From CAYNYF01 sp964401385 (GTDB lineage: Bacteria > Planctomycetota > Phycisphaerae > SM23-33): a DNA stretch of 27,397 bases. Shown piece after piece: positions 7,389 through 15,336 of this stretch. The notes under the pieces are model-generated. The model was not told where the DNA came from and did not search any database. It saw only the letters and a program-made list of their open reading frames with translations. Location of the stretch: NCBI GenBank assembly GCA_964401385.1, contig CAYNYF010000056.1, positions 1-27,397 of the forward strand, read 5' to 3'. A program made the translations under genes and the position numbers. Numbering within the stretch: position 1 is the stretch's first letter; each line of letters begins with the position of its first letter.

Positions 7389-8840
7389 ATGCCTCAAGCT
7401 GACATCGGCCTGATCGGCATGGCCGTGATGGGTCAGAACCTGGTTCTGAACATGAGCGATCACGGCTTCACGGTGGCGGCGTTCAACCGCACGGTCAGCA
7501 AGGTGGACGATTTCGTCAACGGCCCGGCCGCCGGGCGCGACACCATCATCGGCACGCACTCGATCGAGGAGTTCGTCGCCGCCCTGAAGCGGCCGCGGCG
7601 GGTGATGCTGATGGTCAAGGCCGGCCCGGCCGTGGATGGCTTCATCGAAAAGCTGCTGCCCCACCTGGAAGACGGCGACATCATCATCGACGGCGGCAAC
7701 AGCAACTTCAAAGACACCATCCGCCGCACCCGCCACGCCGAAAGCCAGGGCAAACTGTACATCGGCACGGGCGTCTCCGGCGGCGAGGAAGGCGCCCGCC
7801 ACGGGCCCAGCATCATGCCCGGCGGCTCGCCGGCGGCCTGGCCGCACGTCAAGGACATCTTCCAGGCCATCGCCGCCAAGGCCGACGGCGCCCCCTGCTG
7901 CGACTGGGTCGGCGAAAACGGCGCCGGCCACTTCGTCAAGATGGTCCACAACGGCATCGAGTACGGCGACATGCAGCTCATCTGCGAGGCCTACGCCCTG
8001 ATGCAGGCGATCGGCATGACGGCGGGCGAGATGTCCAAGGTCTTCGCCGAATGGAACCGCGGCGAGCTGGACAGCTATCTCATCCAGATCACCTCCGACA
8101 TCCTGGCCAAGACCGACGAGCTGACCGGGCGGCCGATGGTGGACGTGATCCTCGACACCGCCGGACAGAAAGGCACCGGAAAGTGGACCGTCATCTCCGC
8201 CTGCGAGCTGGGCATGCCGGTGACGATCATCGGCGAGGCGGTCTTCGCCCGCTGTCTGTCGGCCATCAAGGAAGAGCGCGTCGCCGCCGCCCAGCAGCTC
8301 CGCGGGCCGAAGCGGGCCTTCAAGGGCGAGAGGGCCAAGTTCATCGAGGACGTCCGCCAGGGGCTGTACGCCTCCAAGATCTGCTCCTACGCCCAGGGCT
8401 TCCAGATGATGCGGGCGGCGGCGGGCGAGTACGGCTGGGACCTCAACTACGGCGGGGCGGCGGCCATGTGGCGCGGCGGCTGCATCATCCGCAGCCAGTT
8501 CCTGGGGCGAATCACCAAGGCCTTCCGCGGGAAGAAGGAGGTCGTCAACCTGCTGCTGGTGCCCTATTTCCGCTCGGCCGTGCGGAAGGCCCAGACGGCC
8601 TGGCGGCGGGTCGTCACGAAGGCGATCCGGCTGGGCGTGCCGGTGCCGGCGTTCAGCACGGCTCTGGCCTACTACGACGGCTACCGCTCCGAGCGGCTTC
8701 CGGCCAACCTGCTCCAGGCCCAGCGCGACTACTTCGGCGCCCACACCTACGAGCGCGTGGACAAGCCGCGGGGAGAGTTCTCCCACACCAACTGGACCGG
8801 CACCGGCGGGGCCACCACCGCCGGAACGTACACGGCGTAG
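7389..8840 (+). CDS. gnd: 6-phosphogluconate dehydrogenase, decarboxylating
   Basis: A cytoplasmic enzyme of 483 residues that oxidises 6-phosphogluconate with NADP to ribulose 5-phosphate and CO2 in the pentose phosphate pathway. The N-terminal Rossmann fold opens with IGLIGMAVMGQNLVLNM. The substrate-binding loops GVSGGEEGARHGPSIMPGG and the catalytic helix FVKMVHNGIEYGDMQLICEA (catalytic Lys and conserved HNGIEYGDMQ) are intact. The C-terminal segment QAQRDYFGAHTYER is present, so the protein is full length. The ATG at 7389 has AAGGAG 8 bases upstream; the 23 upstream in-frame codons overlap the promoter. It leads a run of plus-strand genes with short gaps, ending in tagaturonate epimerase and a mannonate-type oxidoreductase, so it may serve sugar-acid catabolism in addition to the oxidative pentose route. 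Confidence 0.95.
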   Translation: MPQADIGLIGMAVMGQNLVLNMSDHGFTVAAFNRTVSKVDDFVNGPAAGRDTIIGTHSIEEFVAALKRPRRVMLMVKAGPAVDGFIEKLLPHLEDGDIIIDGGNSNFKDTIRRTRHAESQGKLYIGTGVSGGEEGARHGPSIMPGGSPAAWPHVKDIFQAIAAKADGAPCCDWVGENGAGHFVKMVHNGIEYGDMQLICEAYALMQAIGMTAGEMSKVFAEWNRGELDSYLIQITSDILAKTDELTGRPMVDVILDTAGQKGTGKWTVISACELGMPVTIIGEAVFARCLSAIKEERVAAAQQLRGPKRAFKGERAKFIEDVRQGLYASKICSYAQGFQMMRAAAGEYGWDLNYGGAAAMWRGGCIIRSQFLGRITKAFRGKKEVVNLLLVPYFRSAVRKAQTAWRRVVTKAIRLGVPVPAFSTALAYYDGYRSERLPANLLQAQRDYFGAHTYERVDKPRGEFSHTNWTGTGGATTAGTYTA

Positions 8841-8872
8841 CCGCCTCGAAGGCAAGAGGCATCCTGGAAGAG

Positions 8873-9208
8873 ATGAGACTGGCCGTGGCGATCATCCTGA
8901 CGGCTCTCGCGGCCGGGTGCACCGAAGAGATCGGGCGAGGCGAACTCCGCCCGGACGGCTCGCAGTTCGTCCATGGCGGGTCGCTGGGCGCGAAGAAGCG
9001 CCCGAACTCGAACGGGCGGGACTGGTGGACAGGACTTTTCAAGGCGCGCGACACCGAGAAGTCGCCGAAGCCGGACTTCGTGGGCATCAGAAGGGCAGGT
9101 TCGACCTCGCCCACGCCGGACGAGCACAAGGAGCCCCGGTCGTTGTGGGACAGACTGACCCGGAAGCCCGAAAGCAGCAAGCCGGCCGCGGCGCCCGGGA
9201 AGGAGTGA
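8873..9208 (+). CDS. Small predicted lipoprotein
   Basis: A 111-residue protein. MRLAVAIILTALAAGC is a short lipoprotein signal with lipobox LAAGC, so Cys16 would be lipidated. The mature part is polar and low in complexity (charged, Gly/Pro/Ser-rich, ending SSKPAAAPGKE), with no recognised domain. The start at 8873 is placed directly before the signal; the frame stays open upstream only because it shadows gnd. It lies 32 bases after gnd and 31 before another lipoprotein, suggesting co-transcription. Function unknown. Confidence 0.65.
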   Translation: MRLAVAIILTALAAGCTEEIGRGELRPDGSQFVHGGSLGAKKRPNSNGRDWWTGLFKARDTEKSPKPDFVGIRRAGSTSPTPDEHKEPRSLWDRLTRKPESSKPAAAPGKE

Positions 9209-9239
9209 CCCCGGCCGCGCCCAAGCAAGGGACAGGCAG

Positions 9240-9725
9240 ATGCCCGGTCGAATCATCGCAATCGCGCTGAGCGCGGCCCTGCTCGCCGGCTGCGGCAGCG
9301 GAGACGGCGAGGGCGAGCCCAATGACAGGTCCGCAAAGACGCCCGGGTCCTCGCGGCCGGCCGCCACGACCCCCACGAGCCGGCCGGCCCCGCCCGGCCC
9401 GCCGATGACGCGCGAAATGATTTACCAGGAAGCGCTCCGGGCGTTCGCCTCTGTAAGCGCGGCCGGATCGCCGCTGGATAAACGCCGCGTCCTGGACGAG
9501 GCCGCCGCCAAGCTGCCGCTCTGGTACGCCCACCTCGGCTTGGCCCCGCCCGACACGAGAAATCCCCAGTGGCTCACGCAGGTCGTGTGGGACACCATGA
9601 GCGAGGCCGAATACCAACAGACGGTGGAGCAGTGCCGCGCGCTGTTCGAGAAGCACGGCAAGCCGTTCCCGATCAACGTCACCCGCAGGCAGTTCCGGAA
9701 GGCCCTGGAAGACCTGCCCAAATGA
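9240..9725 (+). CDS. Predicted lipoprotein, unknown function
   Basis: A 161-residue protein. MPGRIIAIALSAALLAGC is a lipoprotein signal with lipobox LLAGC (Cys18). A Pro/Thr/Arg-rich linker (~25-60) leads to a helical C-terminal domain of ~100 residues starting MTREMIYQEALRAFASVS and including DEAAAKLPLWYAHLGLAPPD and QCRALFEKHGK. I do not recognise the domain. The upstream neighbour is another lipoprotein and the next gene (tagaturonate epimerase) starts 13 bases downstream, so it probably belongs to the same transcript. A role at the cell envelope is all that can be inferred. Confidence 0.7.
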   Translation: MPGRIIAIALSAALLAGCGSGDGEGEPNDRSAKTPGSSRPAATTPTSRPAPPGPPMTREMIYQEALRAFASVSAAGSPLDKRRVLDEAAAKLPLWYAHLGLAPPDTRNPQWLTQVVWDTMSEAEYQQTVEQCRALFEKHGKPFPINVTRRQFRKALEDLPK

Positions 9726-9738
9726 GAGAAATAGAGCA

Positions 9739-11220
9739 ATGACCCACAGTGAGATCGAGCGGGCAACGGGGCTGGAGGTTTACGAATCCAGCCTCACCGA
9801 GGCCGATGGCGTGGTGTACTTCCTCGCCCGGCGGGGGCTGGACAAGCTCGTCGGCTGCGTCGGCGCGGGGGGAATCTCCGGCGAGAAGGCCGGCGAGGCG
9901 GACGGCAGGCCGGTGACGGTCGGCCCGGCCGATCACGCCAACGCCGAAGCCATTCGCAAGGCGCTGGACTGGACCGCGCCGCGGTGCCTCGGCCTGGTCG
10001 CCAGCGTCGGGCTGGGCGACCGGCTGGGCCTGGCCACGCCCGGGCACGTCCGCGCGGTCCGCGGCAGCGGGCTTGCGGCCGTGCTGGCCCAGCAGTCCAT
10101 CCGGGAGATGACGCGCACCCGGCGGACGCCGGAGGAGGTGATGGACTGCGCCACCTGGGGCGTCTTCCAGGCCGGCTTCCGCGACGGCTTCGGCGCCGAC
10201 GCCGATCACCTTCAGAAGCTCGAGGACATCGACGCCACGGTGGCGGCCGGCTTCACCATGTTCACCATCGATCCCAGGGCGTACGTGGACAACGCGGCCG
10301 ACGGCGCTTCCCACGCCGAGCTGGCCGAGAAGGTCGGCGCCCTGGACCTGGCGGCGCTGGAGGCGCTCCCGGCCGAGCTCATCAGCCGCTACGTCGGCAA
10401 GACCTTCAAGCTGGACGGGGCGACGGTGGATTTCGACGAGGAGGTGCTGCTGCGGGCCGCGGCCAAGTACGGCGGCGCCATCGCCCACACCGTCAAGATG
10501 TACCGCCACCTCCAGCAGGTCGCGACGGGCCCATTCGAGCTGGAGGTCTCGGTGGACGAAACCGAGACCCCGACCTCCCCGGCCGAGCATTACTTCTTCG
10601 CGGCCGAGCTCAAGCGGCTGGGAGTCGAGTGGGTCTCGATGGCGCCGCGGTTCGTGGGGCGGTTCGAGAAGGGCGTGGACTACATCGGCGACCTGGGCGT
10701 TTTCCGCAAGTCCTTCGCCGAGCACGTGGCGGTGATGAAGGCCCTGGGCCCGTACAAGCTCTCGATCCACTCCGGCTCGGACAAGTTCAGCATTTATCCG
10801 ACGGTGGCGGAACTGGCCGGACCGTACGTGCATCTCAAGACGGCCGGCACCAGCTACCTGGAGGCCGTGCGCGCCATCGCCTCCATCGACCCGGCGCTGT
10901 TCCGCGAGATCCTCGACTTCGCCCACGGCCGCTACGGGCAGGACAAGGCGACGTATCACGTCTCGGCCGACCCGGGCAAGGTGCCGCCCGCGAGCGACCT
11001 GGCCGACGGCGAGCTGGCCGGCGTGCTGGACGGCTTCGACGGGCGGCAACTGCTGCACGTGACCTTCGGCTCGGTGCTAACGGCCGACGACGGAGAGAAA
11101 TTCCGCGAACGAATCCTGACGGCGCTGAAGCAGGACGAGGAAACGCACTACGCCGTGCTGGCCCGCCACCTCGGCCGGCACGTCGCGCCCTTTCGACGCG
11201 ACCAGCAAAAGGAGAAATAG
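9739..11220 (+). CDS. uxaE: Tagaturonate epimerase
   Basis: A 493-residue protein resembling the UxaE family, first defined in Thermotoga, which epimerises D-tagaturonate to D-fructuronate and so joins galacturonate to the glucuronate route. Recognisable stretches are DGVVYFLARRGLDKLVG, the GADADHLQKLEDID segment, FTMFTIDPRAYVDN, and the C-terminal KALGPYKLSIHSGSDKFSIY with HLKTAGTSYLEAVR; the many Asp and His residues fit a metal-dependent epimerase. Length is normal for the family. The next gene starts directly after the stop and encodes a mannonate-type SDR, the enzyme expected to use the product, which strengthens the call. The ribosome binding site is weak (GAGA only), so it may depend on coupling with the preceding lipoprotein gene. 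Assignment is from pattern recognition, not a search. Confidence 0.8.
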   Translation: MTHSEIERATGLEVYESSLTEADGVVYFLARRGLDKLVGCVGAGGISGEKAGEADGRPVTVGPADHANAEAIRKALDWTAPRCLGLVASVGLGDRLGLATPGHVRAVRGSGLAAVLAQQSIREMTRTRRTPEEVMDCATWGVFQAGFRDGFGADADHLQKLEDIDATVAAGFTMFTIDPRAYVDNAADGASHAELAEKVGALDLAALEALPAELISRYVGKTFKLDGATVDFDEEVLLRAAAKYGGAIAHTVKMYRHLQQVATGPFELEVSVDETETPTSPAEHYFFAAELKRLGVEWVSMAPRFVGRFEKGVDYIGDLGVFRKSFAEHVAVMKALGPYKLSIHSGSDKFSIYPTVAELAGPYVHLKTAGTSYLEAVRAIASIDPALFREILDFAHGRYGQDKATYHVSADPGKVPPASDLADGELAGVLDGFDGRQLLHVTFGSVLTADDGEKFRERILTALKQDEETHYAVLARHLGRHVAPFRRDQQKEK

Positions 11221-12084
11221 ATGACCAAGCGAGAGATCCGTCCGGAGCAAATCGACTTCGGCCAGAAAGATCTTTTCGACGTGAAAGGCAGCATCGTCGC
11301 CATCACCGGCGGGGCCGGCGTTTTGGGCACGGCCATCGCCAAGGGCCTCGCCGGCTGCGGGGCGAAGATCGCCATTTTGGATATCGTGGTCGAGGCCGCC
11401 GAGAAGCTCGCCGCCCAAATCAACTCCGCCGGCGGCGAGGCCGCGGCCGTGCACGCCAACGTCCTGGAGAAGGACTCCGTCTCGGCCGCGCTGGCCCAGA
11501 CCCTCCAAGCCTTCGGCCGGGTGGACGTTCTGATCAACGGCGCCGGCGGGAACAAGCCCGAGGCCACCTGCAAGCTGCCGGAGGTGACGTTTTTCGACCT
11601 GCCGGAGGACGCCTTCCGCTGGGTTTCGGACCTGAACCTCCTGGGCACGGTGCTGCCCTCGCAGGTCTTCGGCCGGCACCTGGCCGAGCGCGGGCAGGGC
11701 GTGATCCTGAACATTTCGTCGATGACGGCCTTGCGCCCGCTGACGAACATTCCCGCCTACTCGGCCGCCAAGGCCGCCGTGAGCAACTTCACCCAGTGGC
11801 TGGCGGTGTACATGGCCCAGAACCACTCGACGAAGATTCGCGTCAACGCCATCGCCCCGGGGTTTTTCCTGACGCAGCAGAACCGTTTCCTGCTGATCGA
11901 CGAGACGAGCGGCGAGCTGACCGCCCGCGGCAAGCAGATCATCGCCCACACGCCCGCCGGCAGGTTCGGCGAGCCGGCGGAGCTGCTCGGCACCATCGTC
12001 TACCTGATCTCCGAGGCCGGCCGGTTCGTCAACGGCTGCGTCGTCCCCGTCGACGGGGGATTCAACGCCTACAGCGGCGTGTGA
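11221..12084 (+). CDS. SDR-family oxidoreductase, probable D-mannonate oxidoreductase (fructuronate reductase)
   Basis: A 287-residue short-chain dehydrogenase. It has the cofactor motif TGGAGVLG (family TGxxxGxG), an Asp after beta-2 (AILDIV) that suggests NAD preference, the NGAGG strand, catalytic Ser in ISSM, and YSAAK (Tyr and Lys of the active site). The N-terminal extension ahead of the Rossmann fold, the longer GGNKPEAT loop, and the FLLIDETSGELTARGKQI substrate loop are as in SDR-type D-mannonate oxidoreductases (YjmF/UxuB-like), which interconvert fructuronate and mannonate. Its ATG follows the uxaE stop codon with no gap, and AAGGAG lies inside the end of uxaE. Together the two genes would turn tagaturonate into mannonate. 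Mannonate dehydratase and uronate isomerase are not in the window. A gluconate 5-dehydrogenase activity is the main alternative. Confidence 0.8.
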   Translation: MTKREIRPEQIDFGQKDLFDVKGSIVAITGGAGVLGTAIAKGLAGCGAKIAILDIVVEAAEKLAAQINSAGGEAAAVHANVLEKDSVSAALAQTLQAFGRVDVLINGAGGNKPEATCKLPEVTFFDLPEDAFRWVSDLNLLGTVLPSQVFGRHLAERGQGVILNISSMTALRPLTNIPAYSAAKAAVSNFTQWLAVYMAQNHSTKIRVNAIAPGFFLTQQNRFLLIDETSGELTARGKQIIAHTPAGRFGEPAELLGTIVYLISEAGRFVNGCVVPVDGGFNAYSGV

Positions 12085-12190
12085 GCATCCCCGAATGCCG
12101 ATTGCATCTTCCGCCTGCGAAGGCTAATCTGCCGCCGTCGCAGCCACAATCCCAGGGCCGTCAAACGGCAGCCTGAAACGGGAGCGCCAA

Positions 12191-13201
12191 ATGTCCGATG
12201 CGGTTGAGCTGCTCAAAGGCATGGAAAAGAAAAGGGACTTCTTCGTCGGCATCGACTCCGACGGCTGCGCCTTCGACACCATGGAGGTCAAGCACAAGTA
12301 CTGCTTCGTGGTGGCCGTGCTGCACGCCTTCGGCCTGGCGGCGTTGGCCCGCATCCTCCGCGACGTGTGGGACTTCGTGAACCTCAACGGCCAGACGCGC
12401 GGCTGCAACCGCTGGCTGGCGCTGCGGGACACGTTCGGCTACCTCATGGAGCTGTCGCCCTACGAGCGGTTCGCCCCGTTCCTCCAGGCGCACCTGGACG
12501 TCATCGAGCAGTTCATCCAGGCGGCCGAGGCCAGCCCCGAGATCACCCTCAGCAACGAAGGGCTGGTGCGCTTCGCCGCCACGAAGCTCGACGGCCGGGC
12601 CAGGAAGCTGCTGAAGACCATCGTCGCCGAGCCGGTCGCCCTGGCCAACTCCCCGCGGGGCCGCGAACTGGTGGGGGCGAAGGCCGACGCCGAGAACTGC
12701 CTGCTGCGGCTGGCCCTGTGGACGCACCTGGTCAACGGCATGGTGGCGATCCGTGTCCACGACGTGCCGCCGTTCCCTCACGTCCGCGAGAGCCTCCGGA
12801 AGGTCGCCGCCAAGGCCGACGTCATGGTCGTCTCGGCCACGCCCAACGAGGCCCTCCGGCGGGAGTGGGCCGAGCACGACATCGCGCAGTACGCCCGGCT
12901 GATCTGCGGGCAGGAGATGGGCAAGAAGGCCGAGCACCTCAAGTACGGCGCCGGCGGCAAGTACGACCCGGACAAGGTGCTCATGGTCGGCGACGCCCCC
13001 GGCGACATGAAGGCGGCCAAGGCCAACAACGCACTTTTCTATCCGGTGATGCTGGGCGATGAGGCGGCCTCGTGGCGGCGGTTCTACGAGGAGGCGGCCG
13101 ACCGCTTCCTGGCCGGCACCTACGGCGGCAAATACGAGCAGGACCTCCTCGCCGCCTTCGACGCCAGCTTGCCGAAAACGCCGCCGTGGAAGAAGCCCTA
13201 A
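12191..13201 (+). CDS. HAD-superfamily hydrolase
   Basis: A 336-residue cytoplasmic protein with all four HAD motifs: motif I FVGIDSDGCAFDT (Asp22 nucleophile, Asp24), motif II MVVSATP, a Lys-containing motif III (GQEMGKKAEHLKY), and motif IV VLMVGDAPGDMKAA with the paired acidic residues. A large helical cap of about 170 residues lies between motifs I and II, much longer than in phosphoglycolate phosphatases. Its substrate cannot be read from the sequence; phosphatase activity on a sugar phosphate is plausible given the upstream sugar-acid genes. The ATG at 12191 has GGGAG 7 bases upstream. A 106-base gap separates it from the SDR gene, so co-transcription is uncertain. The stop codon is the first three bases of a dispersed repeat. 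Confidence 0.8.
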   Translation: MSDAVELLKGMEKKRDFFVGIDSDGCAFDTMEVKHKYCFVVAVLHAFGLAALARILRDVWDFVNLNGQTRGCNRWLALRDTFGYLMELSPYERFAPFLQAHLDVIEQFIQAAEASPEITLSNEGLVRFAATKLDGRARKLLKTIVAEPVALANSPRGRELVGAKADAENCLLRLALWTHLVNGMVAIRVHDVPPFPHVRESLRKVAAKADVMVVSATPNEALRREWAEHDIAQYARLICGQEMGKKAEHLKYGAGGKYDPDKVLMVGDAPGDMKAAKANNALFYPVMLGDEAASWRRFYEEAADRFLAGTYGGKYEQDLLAAFDASLPKTPPWKKP

Positions 13202-13521
13202 GCTGGTCACAGGAATGTTTGCCCGCTTGCCTTCCGCAGGTGGGCAGGCAGAGTGTGAGTAGGCGAGGATGCGTCCGGGCGCCCGGCGCGGGAGACCACG
13301 AATTACACTAATTACGGCGAATTTCACGAATGACCTGCTTTTCTTGAGCAGAGTTTGTCTAATTTGTGCAATTCGTGCCAATTCGTGTAATTCGTGGACT
13401 CATTCGTTGGGATGCGTACAGACCGCGGACAGGCCCGCCTGCCTTCCGCCCGCCTGCCTTCCGGAGGTGGGCAGGGAGGTGGGCAGGTCCACTGTTCAAA
13501 CATTGTTGCCATCCGCTTAGC
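13199..13521 (+). repeat. Dispersed repeat, copy A
   Basis: Starts TAAGCTGGTCACAGGAATG, whose TAA is the stop of the HAD gene, and ends CGCTTAGC. A related copy lies at 14014-14332 and a short one at 23653-23749. The parts in order are a GC-rich block with CCTGCC/GGCAGG hairpins, an AT-rich hairpin with perfect 13-bp arms CCACGAATTACAC (13296-13308) and GTGTAATTCGTGG (13385-13397), and a second block of CCGCCTGCCTTCCG-type hairpins. No ORF inside shows protein character. It resembles a non-autonomous MITE/REP element. Confidence 0.8.
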
Positions 13522-13575
13522 CGACGACCAACCGTCGCCGCCGACGCGGCGCGGCGGAGATAGCGCAACCGCAAC

Positions 13576-14016
13576 ATGGCCAGAAGCAGAAAATCCAGGA
13601 CAAGCGGGAGCGGCTCCCGGAGCAGGCCGACAAAGGGCACTTCCCTGCGCGCCTGCCGAAACTGCCCGAGCCTCTGCTGCAAGGACCTGGCCATGCTCAT
13701 CGAGAAGCCCAAGGCCAAAGTCGACGTGGAGGAGCTGCGATGGTACGTCCGCTTTGACACCGTCAGCATCTACATCCGGAAGCACCGGTGGTACCTGCTG
13801 GTCAAGGGAAGGTGCATCTACCTGGACGAGAACGGCCTCTGCCGCATCTACGCCAGGCGCCCGCGGCGGTGCCGCGAGCACAACCCGCCCGAGTGCGAGC
13901 GCTACGGAAAGTTCTACGACGTGCTGATGACCACCCCGGAGCAGCTTGACGAGTACCTGGCGGAAAAGGGCATCCTGAGGAAGCTGGGCCTTCGGCCGCT
14001 GGCATCGGGCGGTTAG
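13576..14016 (+). CDS. YkgJ-family cysteine-cluster protein
   Basis: A 146-residue protein of the YkgJ/UPF0153 zinc- or iron-chelating family. After a basic, Ser-rich N-terminus (~1-24), the cluster starts with CRNCPSLCC, then GRCIYLDENGLCRIYARRP and RCREHNPPEC. The C-x2-C-x3-CC and the C-x-YL...G-C-x-IY-x-x-RP-x-x-CR patterns define the family; the remaining C-terminal part is helical (MTTPEQLDEYLAEKG). The exact role in other bacteria is not known. No strong ribosome binding site precedes the ATG; a GGAG lies rather far away (~16 bases). Both sides are flanked by copies of the same ~320-bp repeat, so the gene could be gained or lost by recombination between them. The TAG stop is part of the second repeat copy. 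Confidence 0.85.
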   Translation: MARSRKSRTSGSGSRSRPTKGTSLRACRNCPSLCCKDLAMLIEKPKAKVDVEELRWYVRFDTVSIYIRKHRWYLLVKGRCIYLDENGLCRIYARRPRRCREHNPPECERYGKFYDVLMTTPEQLDEYLAEKGILRKLGLRPLASGG

Positions 14017-14332
14017 GCCGGTCACGGGAATGTCTGCCCGCCTGCCTAGCGCCCGCCTGCCTAGCGGAGGTGGGCAGGGAGGTGAGCAGGCGAAGTGTCA
14101 ACAGGCGAGGATGCGTCCGCGCGGCCGGCGCGGGAGGCCACGCCTGCCCGATAGCCTTCAGGCGGGAATTACACGAATTACGGCGAATTTCACGAATGTT
14201 CTCTTCTTCTTCAGCGACTTTTGCTAATTCGTGCAATTCGTACCAATTCGTGTAATTCGTGGAGTCATTCGTTGGAACGCGTGGAGACCCGGGACGGGCC
14301 CACTGTTCAAAGATTGCTGCGGCGCGCTTAGC
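14014..14332 (+). repeat. Dispersed repeat, copy B
   Basis: Begins TAGGCCGGTCACGGGAATG, whose TAG is the stop codon of the YkgJ-type gene, and ends GCGCTTAGC just ahead of the ribosome binding site of the next gene. It is colinear with copy A. The AT-rich hairpin has 14-bp perfect arms GAATTACACGAATT (14166-14179) and AATTCGTGTAATTC (14245-14258). Relative to copy A, about 24 extra bases interrupt the left arm, between CCACG and AATTACAC. Confidence 0.8.
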
Positions 14333-14342
14333 TGGAGGCGTC

Positions 14343-15302
14343 ATGCGAATCGTCGTCCTCGACGGCCACACGCTCAATCCCGGGGACAACTCCTGGGACG
14401 CGGTCGCGGCTTTGGGTGAGCTGACCGTGCACGACCGCACCGGGCCCGAGCAGATCGTCGAGCGGGCCGCCGCGGCCGAGATCGTGCTAACCAACAAGGT
14501 GCCGCTGACGGCCGAGACGCTGGAGCAGTTGCCCAGGCTACGGTTCATCGCCGTCACGGCCACGGGATACAACATGGTGGACGTCGCCGCCGCCCGCGGG
14601 CGCGGAATCCCCGTGGCCAACGTGCCGGAGTACGCCACCGACTGCGTGGCCCAGACGGTCTTCGCCTTGCTGCTGGAGCTGTGCCACCGCGTGGGCTACC
14701 ACAACGCCGCGGTCAAGGCCGGCAAGTGGGCCCGCTGCGCCGACTTCTGCTTCTGGGACTGGCCGCTGGTGGAGCTGGCGGGTAAGAGAATGGGCATCGT
14801 CGGCTTCGGGCGGATCGGGCGGCGGGTCGGGCGGATCGCCCACGCCCTCGGCATGGAGGTGCTGGCCTGCGACGTCAGCCGCGACCGGCCGCCGGAGTAC
14901 CGCCCGTTCGCGTGGATGGAGGCGGGCGAGCTGTTCGCCGCGGCCGACGTGGTCTCCCTGCACTGTCCGGAGACGCCCGCGACGGCCGGCATGGTCAACC
15001 GCGAGCTGCTGGAGCGAATGAAGCCGCGGGCGCTGCTGATCAACACCGCCCGCGGGCCCTTGGTGGTCGAGGCCGACCTGGCCGCCGCCCTCAACGCCGG
15101 CCGGATCGCCGCCGCGGCCGTCGACGTGGTCGCCGTCGAGCCCATCCGCCTGGACAACCCGCTGCTGTCGGCCAGGAACTGCATCATCACCCCGCACATC
15201 GCCTGGGCCGCGCTGGCCGCCCGCCGCCGCCTCATGGCCGCCACCGCCGAAAACGTCGCCGCCTTCCTGGCCGGAAAGCGCGTCAACGTGGTCAACCCGT
15301 AG
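14343..15302 (+). CDS. D-2-hydroxyacid dehydrogenase (hydroxypyruvate/glycerate type)
   Basis: A 319-residue NAD(P)-dependent enzyme. The NAD-binding domain has GIVGFGRIGRRVGRI (GxGxxG) and the D-3-phosphoglycerate/lactate-type signature; the catalytic triad is recognisable as Arg in NTARGP, Glu in VDVVAVEPIRLDNPLL and His in ITPHIAWA. The N-terminal substrate domain (VVLDGHTLNPGDNSWD, then VTATGYNMVDVAAA) looks like glycerate dehydrogenase/hydroxypyruvate reductase proteins (HprA-like), which interconvert hydroxypyruvate and D-glycerate. The ATG at 14343 has GGAGG 5 bases upstream. No gene partner fixes the substrate, so the exact hydroxyacid is inferred. It is separated from the YkgJ-type gene by repeat copy B and converges with a minus-strand gene 34 bases downstream. 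Confidence 0.88.
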   Translation: MRIVVLDGHTLNPGDNSWDAVAALGELTVHDRTGPEQIVERAAAAEIVLTNKVPLTAETLEQLPRLRFIAVTATGYNMVDVAAARGRGIPVANVPEYATDCVAQTVFALLLELCHRVGYHNAAVKAGKWARCADFCFWDWPLVELAGKRMGIVGFGRIGRRVGRIAHALGMEVLACDVSRDRPPEYRPFAWMEAGELFAAADVVSLHCPETPATAGMVNRELLERMKPRALLINTARGPLVVEADLAAALNAGRIAAAAVDVVAVEPIRLDNPLLSARNCIITPHIAWAALAARRRLMAATAENVAAFLAGKRVNVVNP

Positions 15303-15336
15303 TCAGCCGCAATCCGACGGCGGGGATTCGCAGAAG

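Noticed and set aside
7341..8855. 504-codon minus-strand open frame
   Set aside because: Exact shadow of gnd, which is unmistakable in the other direction.
9679..11058. 459-codon minus-strand open frame
   Set aside because: Shadow of uxaE; no motif of its own and no ribosome binding site.
13296..13397. AATTCGTG-type short repeats as a CRISPR array
   Set aside because: The words are arms of an imperfect hairpin without regular spacers, and the structure is found again in copy B.
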